Assembly: GCA_032622095.1 (NCBI GenBank)
Contig: CP136066.1
Location: forward strand, 204,746,978-204,810,977
Direction of reading: 5' to 3'
Source: Siphonodentalium dalli
Taxonomy: Eukaryota > Mollusca > Scaphopoda > Gadilida > Siphonodentaliidae
Length of the DNA stretch: 64,000 nucleotides
Shown here: positions 22,601 through 34,600 of the stretch, piece after piece
How positions within the stretch are numbered: the first letter of the stretch is position 1
Layout: each line of letters begins with the position of its first letter
Translations under genes and position numbers: made by a program
The notes under the pieces: generated by a model
Seen by the model: only the letters and a program-made list of their open reading frames with translations
Database searches by the model: none
Told to the model about the DNA's origin: nothing

Positions 22601-25600
22601 GTGCAGCCTTGAGCTCTATCCTTACACAATGGCAAAAGTGTCGTATCAACAAACCCATTAACTCATGTGTCGATCTGCGTTTATTACACATCATCCATCC
22701 TAGAATTTGTGCATAAAAAAATACAGGCTTAATACAAGGGTTAGTTAGGCACATTTAGGACTTGTTTTGTCATGTGTGATGATGCTTTTATTTTATGGTT
22801 CCGGTTTCATGGTTGAGGCGAACGTCATGTACGTCATTTGATGTCGACAAGATGCATAACGGAATGTATGTTCCATATGAATTTGTACATATGGAACAGC
22901 AAAACACTGTAATTCTAGGAACAAGCATGTAAAAATACTCAAATAAAACAAGAATCGCATCAGAGATGTGGGATTGAGTTTCGAGAGCTATGACACAAAA
23001 ATCAGACTTGGCACTGAAGCTGACAGGGTCATTGTCACAAGGCTTCAGTCACATTCGTAGCCAACTTTTTAAATCGATCACAAATGTAGCCAGCTTTTCA
23101 CCGGCGATCACATTCATAGCCAGCTTTTCTAATTCCATGCTTTAATGGCGCGAAATATGACATCATATATATATATGTTATAAGATGTACCGTACTAATA
23201 ACAAATTAAAAGTCAAGTTGTTTTTCATCCACCAACTCAGAAAAATGAGATTAACCTATAATCTTCTTCATTGCATGAGGCTTGCATGAATATGAAAAGC
23301 TGGCTACAAATGTGATCACCATAGAAAAGCTGGCTACATTTGTGATCGATTTAAAAAGCTGGCTACGAATGTGATCGATGCCTTGTGACAATGACCCCAT
23401 CAGCGGCACTGAAAGGGTTAATAATAAGTCTCAAATTCCTAATATCAACAAATCAGCTGATATTTGTTCAAGTTATTGCACTATCGCTATAAAATATAAT
23501 GAAAAGGAACTAATAAAGGGCTGTAACTCTGCTCAAAGTAAACAGACCTGGATCTAGTCAAGACGATTCAAACAATAGAAAAACCCATTTCCTGCTAAAA
23601 TTAACATAAACATAATAACACTCTGCCAACTTTATCCCTAGATGAGTAAGTTATCCCTAAGGAAATGTTCAGATAATAAGTTCAACAGTGAACGGTCGGC
23701 GACCTAGATGACTTTGGTGAGCCAGAAGGAGACTTGTCTGGCTACTGACACAAGGGCTGCATGCTGTAATAAAATGAAAGTAAATCAAACCTCTTCTCTG
23801 GATATAACAACCCTGTTGAGTAGATCTTCATTAGTTCCGAGTCCAGTGAAAGTCTCGTGCAGTTTCTTCGCATAGGATGCTGGAGCATCGTCATCTTTTG
23901 AAACTGTGGGATAAATAATTACTGTCTTCAGACATTACTTTTATAATTTCATAGACTTAATCCCAACAAGCGCTATTTGATATAATTTAATCCCAAAATG
24001 ACCACAAATCGAATCAATTGTACCATAATTCATATTCTCATCCTCACATTTATGTGTGGATGAGAGGAATTCTCTGAAATAGAGAGGGAAGAAATCAGAG
24101 GGAGTGAATATGTTAACATAACATAGCAATTCAATTATCAATTGACCTCAATTAATTGACACCTCGGTATTGGGAAGACAATGACCTATTACCAGTATAT
24201 GTACTATGTTATTTTAACATTTTCACTCCTGAAGATATTTGTACGAACATATGCAAATTGGAATCAGTGTCTTACCTAAGCTGGTGTAAGAATCTCTCAT
24301 TTCATCTTCATATGACTGGTTCACAGGGTGATTTACCTAAGCTGGTGTAAGAATATCTCATTTCATCTTCATATGACTGGTTCACTGACCTACCTAAGCT
24401 GGTTTCAATCTCCATACAGTTGCGTCCCTTTGCTATGCTTCGCGCTCCGGAACTGGTTTGTGCTTCTCATTTCATCTTCACATGACTGGTTCACAGGGTG
24501 ATTTACCATAGCTGGTGTAAGAATATCTCATTTCATCTTCATATGACTGGTTCACAGGGTGACCTACCTAAGCTGGTTTCAATCTCCATACAGTTGTGTC
24601 CCTTTGCTATGCTTCGCGCTCCGGAACTGGTTTATGCTTCTCATTTCATCTTCATATGACTGGTTCACAGGGTGACTTACCTAAGCTGGTGTATGCATCT
24701 CTCATTTCATCTTCATATGATTGGTTCACAGGGTGACTTACCTAAGCTGGTGTAAGCATCTCTCATTTCATCTTCATATGACTGGTTCACAGCATCAGCG
24801 ATCGGAATTCCACTTAGCTGTAATAATAACAATAATGGTGCTTATATAGCGCTTATCTCCAGTACCATGAGCGGACCCTAAACACTTCATGTTACAGTGA
24901 AACCTCTCCAAACCAGACCCTCTACAATCCGAATCCCTCTCCATTCCGAACGAATTGTTCGGTCCCGAATTTACCCAAGTGCATTGTCACTAAACCTCTG
25001 TACTCCGAACATCGGACGGCTTTTCTGGTCGACAAGTGAACGAATACATTAATTTTCACCTCCGAAATCCGAACACGAAAAGCAATACCAACCGAACGAA
25101 CGCACGTGGGGTAAATTGACATAATTGATGCTGATCGAGCTCTTGCTGGTATATACCAGGGATTCTTTAAAAGTTTAGATGTCTGGTTAATTAAAACTGT
25201 TTTGGTGACTGCATGCATACAAACCATCGTGATTGAACCAATGATGCACAGCCGAATAACAATAAATAAGAAAACTGCATTTCCAATTATGTATAATACT
25301 TTATGTAAAATACCCGGCCCAGACACATTGTTTATCTCAATGTTTTGACAACATTCCCATTGTTCACTAATTGGCAGCTGAATTCAAACTCAAGTGATTT
25401 TATTTGATAATTAGCAACCACTATTCAAAGTGACATTAAACTCTATTCATCAATACTGTATTCACACTTCACTTAGCCAGTACAGCCTCAAAGGAATCGC
25501 GCTGAGTTTATCTTATCACCAGCAGTAACTATGCAGTGTTACATCATGTGGACATGTCACGCTCTGCTTGATTTCCGTATTGTATCTACAGTACCGATCA

Positions 25601-28600
25601 ACACAATGTGACGCTAATTCAAAAGTTGCGCAGTTGGTGTGAAATTTTTATCACACTTTGCCATGAGTTGGGCTGACACTAATGACCCAACTTTTAGGAT
25701 TAATGGAGATCTTTTGTGACATAATTATGGGCACAATGATTAATGCAAGATAGGAGTTAATCCAATTTTTCACTTGCAAGCACCAACAGACATTCCCATT
25801 ACGTTGTCAATGGACATCACTTAGGTAATTTTCCCGCCTCCAGTTTTCAATGTACACTATTAAGGGCTCATATTGGGAAGAGTTAATTAATTTGTAAAAA
25901 CATGCAGGTATAATTTAGGTGCATTTTATTATAGCCATGTGTTATCTATTGTTATTTATATTTTATTTGGTACTTTATTGAATAAAGTTAAATTAATTAA
26001 CAATGATTGGTTGTACTTCAAAAACTCATAGTATGAACGTCAATACATTCCGATCGTCATGCGATTTTCTATAAACCGAACACCTCTCTAAACCGAACAG
26101 AAGGGCCGGTCCGAACTCCAAAGGGTGTTCGGTTTGTAGAGGTTTTATTGTATTACCCCAGCTGTGAGTAAGCGGAGTCTTGCGTCTGCTGCTATTTTAC
26201 AGACGCTTCACTAGAGCGGGTAAAGCTTACTTAACAACCAGGTCCCTATTTCTCGTCTAGGTACAACGAAGCGAGCACAGTATAATGACCTTGGCGCAAG
26301 ATCACAGTGAGTGGCTCTACTGCACACATACACACCACTTAACCCTTTCAGTACCAGGGGCCAATCTCATCGGCCCTAATTTACGGTCTGTAAAATCGGC
26401 CCTAAAAAAAATAAATAATAAAATAAAATACATTTTTTAGATTTTTTTGGGTTGAATTTTTTTTGGGTATGCTTAAGCATGCTATAGCGAATTTAAAAAC
26501 AAACTGGATAAAACCTTAGGGGCATGTTATAACTCAAAACTATCACCAAGTATTCATAGTAATAATTTTGATGCCCATGAAAAACGTAAGATTCCCTGGC
26601 ACTAAACCTACAAAATAAGTCTGTTAAAGAATATAAGAAAAAATTATTAAAATTGTAAAAAATAATAACAAATGATGAAAAATTGTTAGGCCAATGCATT
26701 CTCTTATATATGCGAGGCGACCTATGGTCGACTCGCATATATAAGAGAATGCATTGGCACAGGGTATATGGACAATGATACAAAAATCGGACTGGCACTG
26801 AAAGGGTTAACAACCAGGTCCCTATTTCTAGTCTAGGTACAACGAAGCGAGCACAGTACAATGACCTTGGCGCAAGATCACAGTGAGTGGCTCTACTGCA
26901 CACATACACACCGCTTAATCTGACCAAGCCACTGTTGTGTAGATGATACTCCACTGATGGCTGCGGACTCATGCCGGGGCAGTGACACAATTACAGGTCC
27001 GACACTCTAACCACTACCGAAATCCTTTAATGGAAAAGAGCATACTAGTAGTTCCATAAGAAATGGTCGGGACCAGTGTTCACACTGTCGGTAGCCAAAT
27101 TAGCCAATGGCTAATATTTTTCGAATTTGGCTAATAAAAATTTCATTTGGCTAAAATTTTGGCTAAACTTTTTTTGAACCCAAATTGAAGACTGAAAGCA
27201 TGGAGCCAGAAAGCTAATTAATAAAAGCGCTCAATAGATCGACATTCAAGACGAAGTTAGGTGACGAAATTATTTCATTATTTTCGTACTTATGAAATAT
27301 CGTACAAAGGGAAACCCGATCGACAACTCTATCAACCAAGCGATCACAAAGTAATATGCAATCATCTTTAGTTTTCTCAAGACGGACATTCAAAGATGCA
27401 TTAAACCGACCGTGGTTGAATTATGACAATGTGAAGAAAGCAATGTTTTGTAAAGTGCATTGACGCCGGTATATAAGCAATTTGTTCGTAACATGTGCAG
27501 GCTGTTTTAATCTGGAGAAAGATTACGTCACTCTGCACGAAGCAACAAAAGGTCATTATTAATTTTTACATTTAATCCCCTAATCCCCCATTCAGCCCAT
27601 TGTCTGTCTGGTCACTCACGGCGCGCCTGCACAATGCATGTTTATGATGACATTGTAGTTATGATGGTCGAGGTTTATGAGCACCAAGTGTAAGACAATA
27701 GCTTAATCAGCCAAATGTGCATCACGACAGATATTTTGTGGCTATTTGTCGTCAATACCGATACAGTCAAAAATAATATGCATGCTTTTATGACAGATTG
27801 TAATTTGATAATGGCGTAACAATATTAAGTTACATGTATTAGTTTCCAGATGTCACTTAGATATTTTCGCAAGGCTAAATATTTAATGATTTAAAAATAG
27901 ATATTGATATAAAACAAAAAAATAATGACATTAAGAAGGACAATACCGGGTTACCCCCCCACCCCCCCCCCCCCCCCAAAATCACTCTTTCACATAAAGA
28001 TTAATAAATTTTTAATAAATGATACATATAAAAATACTTGTAGTTCATCAAAATTATTTAAATTATTGTGTATTTTACCTTTATCTGTTAGATTTTACGT
28101 TTTAGTCATCAATTGTGAACCGACCAGAAAACGATGATTTAATTTGGCCAAAGTTTTTTTTAATTTGGCCAAAAAACATTTGGCTAAAGTTTTTTTCATT
28201 TGGCTAATAAAATTTTCATTTGGCTAAACTTTTGGCTAAAGTTTTTTTCGGTCCAGCGCGAACACTGGTCGGGACGGACCCAAATACGAACTTGAGTGGA
28301 ACATTCTCATCAGTAAATTTCCCAATGACCAAAATGTTTTTCGTGGGACAAGACGTCAAATTTTATATATAAACAAATGCATTCAAAGTATTTGTGAAAT
28401 ACATCTTAGGCTTCCTCTTTAACAGCTCTAATTTTCTTCACATGGTTTACAGATGCAATTTTTCACGACTGGTTGTTAAAGACGTAGGTATATTTTGAGA
28501 TACCTCTTACCACATTCTGTGTACTTATTTTGGGGTTCGAGCGAACCATGTCAATTTAAGCATGTTTAACCCTTTCAGTGGCAGGTCCGATTTTTGTATC

Positions 28601-31600
28601 AACCCATATACCCTGTGCCAATGCATTCTCTTATATATGCGAGTCGACCATAGGTTGCCTCGCATATATAAGAGAATGCATTGGCGTAACAATTTTTCAT
28701 CATTTGTTATTATTTTTTACAATTTTAATAATTTTTTCTTATATTCTTTAACAGACTTATTTTGTAGGTTTAGTGCCAGGGAATCTTACGTTTTTCATGG
28801 GCATCAAAATTATTACCATGAATACTTGGTGATAGTTTTGAGTTATAACATGCCCCTAAGGTTTTAACCAGTTTTGTTTTTTTAATTCGCTATAGCATGC
28901 TTAAGCATACCCAAAAAAAATTCAACCCAAAATTTTTTACACTGAAAGGGTTAAGACATAGGTATATTTTGAGATACCTCTTACCAAATTATGTGTACTT
29001 ATTTTGGCATTCGAGCGAACCATGTCAATTTAAGCATGTTTGAACTAATTACTTCAGAATTCTAATAAATCCATATTACTATATTTATTTATTGTGGGTG
29101 CATTATATATCATATAGTTAATTACCTTTTCATATTTTTCAAACACCAGCTCTCTTTGTTTCGGATTGTCATTCAACAGGACATCCTTCAGAGTGGAGTC
29201 CCTCACGTTAATTGGGTGTTTCTTGTCCTGAAATATGAAGTTGTCTTTTGGTAAAACAATAAAAAATTTAGAACAAAACTTTGAATCTAGCAAAAATACA
29301 AAAATAACAGCAATTGGGCATCATATATTGGTTATTTCTCATGAAAGATTAGCTAATACTCAGCCTCTAGTTGGCATGTTATGATTTCTGATCTGGCGGT
29401 CTGCCTTTCAGCTGATCAGTTTTGCATCCAAAATGGGTATGCGGGGTAGCATCACTAAATTCACCCTCTGGGGACCTCATTCTGCAAACGACAGGCACAC
29501 TATTTCAAGGCTTCTGTGGTATTCTGGCCATAGGGTCTTTATCGACAGTGTGCCCAGGTGACTAACAGCTTCAGAAATATTTATTATTTTACAGCATGAC
29601 TTTAAATTGCGATGGTATAAAATACAGTAGCTTTCAGAGTGGTGGTCCCCACTATAGTTATTATTAGATGACAGATCTTGTCATGTTCAATGTCAATACA
29701 AAATTTCAAGAAATATTCTTGGTTTGCTTTAATATATAAGCTAATTACACAGTCTAAAGGCATATCATCCCTAATGACAAACTGTTAAGTTCATAACTCA
29801 TTTTGCGATTTTTATGTATGTTATTTTATATGATGCCTTTAAGCTTTGTAATCACCTTAGGAAACCGATATTATATCTTAATAAATTGTAAAAGTATAAC
29901 CATTAGTAGTTTAAAGTTGCAAGAGTCATGTTATCAATTACTTCACATTCATTCAACATTAACTAGGCTGCTAGCTGCATCTTTGTTTTATTATTTATTA
30001 TATTATTTCCGTCTTTCAAGTAGTTATAGTATCTGTTGTAACTTTTTATTCCTTTTTTTTTTTTTAAAGATACATGTAATGAAAAATTAATTTGTTTTTG
30101 TTAGGATCAACGCTTTGCGATAAAATTGGAACATACAAACAATTTATTGCTGGAATATGACAATTTATGACAGCATGTGGGAATTAGAGATGCTTAGTAG
30201 CTCTATGTTGTCCGCATAGGCGGCCTTTCATCATCTGTTGTTTGCGACCCATTTAGGATGCAAAAAAGATTAGCTGAAACCACCAGGTCAGAAATCATAA
30301 CGGGCCAACTAGCATATCTGACATTTCAGAATAAAGTCCCCAGATGGCTAGCATCACCAAACTCACCCTCTGGGGACCTCATTCTGCTTAGGCCTCATCT
30401 TCTGGAAAGTATCTATAGTCTCAAATTAACATTGTTTTTAGTAACTTTTTCCATACTGGGAAGTTTCTATATCCTCTTCTATGCAGAAGATAAAATGCAT
30501 AATCGAGGTGACTAATGGGTGAACATCACCAACATCAATCTGATCCTAGGTCTCCCATAGCAGTTGAGGCCTAAGCAGAATGAGGTACTTACAGGGTGAA
30601 TTTGGTGATGCTAGCCCACTATGCGGGATAGCATCACTAAATTCACCCTCTGTGGACCTCATTCTGCAAATGACAGACACACTATTTCCAGTCTTGCATA
30701 TATGGACATGCTATACATACCTTGAATATCTTCTCAGCATCTTTCTCAGCTTGATTCTCGTCTGTCTTTTCATCCTTATGTTCCTTAGGTTTGAGTTGGG
30801 CGACGAGCAGATCCTCAAGGTCACCTTTAGATGCTTTCTTCACATCTGCATCCATATCTTTTTTGTAATCTACAAAAAACAAGAAGTATATCATCTGTGT
30901 GTCAAATTTCAAGATGAGGTTAAAGATATGGGCGGCCTTCGCTGTGGGTATAGGTGTTAAAATAGTCACATCCACTAAAACCGCCATAAACAGAAAGAAT
31001 ATTATATAATAGACATAAGTTGTTCGTATACCAATCATAAATATCGCGTACATTGTATGTTATTGTCATGTTTGTATCCTTGGTTATGTAAACAAACATC
31101 AAAAATGTTATGGAACAGATTGTTTATAGACAAACACTTGCAACTACCGTATCGTCCAATGAAATTGTTCCGTTGCGCTGTGGAATGAGTAGATAAAATT
31201 ATTGGCCCAATCAACAATCGCATTCAAATCACACCAAATATTATTTTAATTGACCCATTCTACCTGCTGTCAGTTCAAAATCAAGCTAATCCACGTTTCT
31301 TCATGATTGGGAAATGGTCAGACAGAAAACGTGTACATAATATAATTGTTCTTGCAAAGAGATGAATATTTTTCAATCCAGTTAGTATTTTCTCCTAACC
31401 TATATATGGTAATACATACCAAATATGGAATATTACTATGAGTTGTATTGTGAGTTGTAAGTTGTAAACACACCAATTTAGGGTTTTATAACAGACGTAT
31501 AAAGCCCGAATTTCAATAAGGAAATGGCGCAATATCGTGACTCTGCTTATAAACAATCCACTGCGCTTTTTGTGAGAAACTAAACAACAGTCGATTTGTA

Positions 31601-34600
31601 TTTTCTCGGAAACAAAGCATGTTTTGTGAATTATATCGCATTGATATCACCTTTGTGCTATACTATTAGTATATTCTTGAGGAAATTATCATAATTTGAT
31701 AATGTTATTTCTATTAGTTATAACCTACAACGAAGGCCGCCCTTCCCTTCAACACCAGGAACTTTAAATTGCAGTAATGTCAACATTCAGCACACAAATT
31801 ATGATATCATTCAGCAGCGAATAGGTAAAAGATAAGGAAGGGCGTTGACGGTGGGTATATTGCTGCTAAAATAGTTACATTTGTTAAAACCTCCATAAAC
31901 AGAAAGAATATTAAAACAGATTTTGTTCTTATACCAATCATAATATCCCGTGAATAGCATGTTAATTTCTTGATTGTACGCTGTGTTATGTAAACAAAGG
32001 AGATATTCTGTTTACAAAAGCTTTGTACAAATGCTCAGAACCAGCTGATTTTCTACTTTTACTCTGTTGTTTATATAGGGTGCTGTGGAAGGCAGAGATA
32101 TCATTAATGGTGGCATGCACAGCAGTCTCAATCATATCACATCACACCATTCAATTGAGCTATACTACCTGTTGTCAGTTAAAAATCCAGCTACTGTACA
32201 TCACTTCATAAATGGGGAATGGTGATGATGATCAAGCAGAAACTACCTAACAAAATATTGTTTTTGCAAAGAGATTAAATAGAGAGTAATCAATTGGTTC
32301 CAATAATTACGTTAAATAATTCACGAGAGGCGAGAGACGTTGGTAAGAAATGAGTGCGCGTTAGCGCACGAGTTTCTTACCCAAACGTCTCTCGGCTCGA
32401 GTGAATTATTGAACGTAATTTTCGGAACTAATTGATTACTCTATTTATTACACTTCTGCATCAATTTGGTTCGCCAAATATGATTAAAACACACATAATT
32501 AATGCATGAATGTCCCGATGTGGAGAAAGATCAACCATCGAAAATTCAGTCTAGATCAGTAAGCGACGTAACGTCAATGACGTCACGGAAAATGACATAA
32601 TTCACTAGTGACATTACCATTTTTAATTAACAGCGTTTTCAAAGGAAATCGCGCACAGGAGTGTAATAAAATTTATTAATCCAGTTCATATTTTCTCCTA
32701 ACATTTATTGTAAATGGTAGTAAATTGCGTGTGCATATGTTCTAAATAAGGAGATGATGCAATATTATGTCCTTTCAATAGCATTATGGGGAAGAGATAC
32801 TGTAGCTTGTTTATCATTATATCACTATTTCCTTCTTGCTTCTTTATTATACATTTTTGTTGCTACCTTGCTACCTTTTGAGTTTATGATAAATCCTGCG
32901 AAGGAGGAATCGTGTTGCGCAGTTTCTCCTGTTTTTCTGACAGAACCAGCTTAATTAAGCGAATTGTCATTGTATTATTGTGCGAATTAACACATGGTGG
33001 TTGTTTACGTGATAATAGGTGAAGATTTCCGAAAATCTACACATATCTTTGTGACTCTCTGATGAGAAATAAACCAATGTGCTTTTCGTGAAAAATATCG
33101 AAAAAAATTCATTTCATTTTATCTCACACAAAGTGTGTTTTGTGGATAATATCACATTCATACTATCATTATATTATACTATTTTATCTTGAGGACATTT
33201 TTTATAATTTGGTAACTTTATTTCTAAATTATAACCAACAATTTATGCCTTTTGTGGCTTTAAGTTTTGTCAACCGTAAAGAGCCAAGAATATAACATTC
33301 TCTGGCTAGAGTCAAGAATTTGCAGCTTAACAAATTTCTTAACCCTTTACCCAACAGAACGGCCCTGTGCCAATGCATTCTCTTATATATGCGAGTCGAC
33401 CATAGGTCGCCTCACATATATAAGAGAATGCATTGGCTTAACACATTAAAAATTATAAAATTGTTAAAGAATGGTGTTGAAAATTACATATAGGATTAAA
33501 AAGCATTGTTTTTCACCCATCAATATCGCTTTATATATGGCTCATTTTAATCACTTTCTTGTTAACTCTTTCAGTGCCAGGGGACGATCTCATCGGCCCT
33601 AATTTACGGCCTGTAGAGTGCCAGGGCCGATCAAATCTGGCACTGAAAGAGTTAAAGAATATAAGAAAAAATTATTAAAATTGTAAAAAATTGTAAAAAA
33701 AATAATAACAAATGATGAAAATTTGTTAGGCCAATGCATTCTCTTATATATGTGAGGCGACCTATGGTCGACTCGCATATATAAGAGAATGCATTGGCAC
33801 AGGGCATAACTGTAACTATCATAATGTGGTCAAGGAGCCGGTTCCAATGATATCCATATTTGTATGGTTCTATTGAGACAGACCAAAGATATTTTAGGCT
33901 GTTGAAGCTTTATTTGGCCGGGTTTGGCCGGTTTGTTGGGTAAAGGGTTAACCGAAATGGGTCCCCTGAATTCCAGTTACCACTTTCTATACCAATGATT
34001 GGCCCATTCAGTAATAAAAGTATACATGGGAATGGTCTATTTTTCATTTGGAGGGGTCTTCAGGATAAATTAGCAGGCAACAGAATGATGAAAAGATAAT
34101 ACAAGTGTAGAAGGATTCATATTCTTTGGTGGGAAATGTTCAGATAATAAGTTCAACAAACAAATTTTTTGTTGAACTTAGTATCTGAACATTTTCTAAC
34201 TCGTCAATGATTACTTAGAGAGATATGAATCTTGCATACCAGTCAAAAAATTATGGACTACAAATCATAGATTGTAAGCTAGTAAATACTAGTTTTTACA
34301 CCTTTGCAGAAGCAATGTCCATAATGTTAACATATCAAGCGCCATGGGACTGTATTTTATCTTGTTGTTGGGGTAAGAAATAATCAAAATTTGAACAATA
34401 TGGTGCTATAAAATCTGTGTACTAACTTTAAAGTGTGGTTATGTATCCCTACTATCAATAAAGTACGAATCCTGGGTATGACTTGAAAATCACATGAATC
34501 TCGTTTACCAGAAAAAGGGTGACACTGTTTTAATTCGACGAAACTCTGCCGAAATGACAGTGACGAAGTTGTTGATAGTCCATCGAAATGACGCCGATAT

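Larger units (their letters stand above)
24818..29125 (-). other. Intron B4-B5
   Basis: TA element 24895-26150, duplicated flank plus F2 at 26230-26918, hAT-like 27074-28267, F2 at 28570-28950 with duplicated flanks. Confidence 0.8.
29228..30720 (-). other. Intron B3-B4
   Basis: Three F4 foldbacks or halves; 29520-30240 is AT-rich with nothing recognisable. Confidence 0.7.

Noticed and set aside
27925-28137. ORF with proline run
   Set aside because: Caused by the poly-C tract inside the hAT-like element; no conserved protein features.
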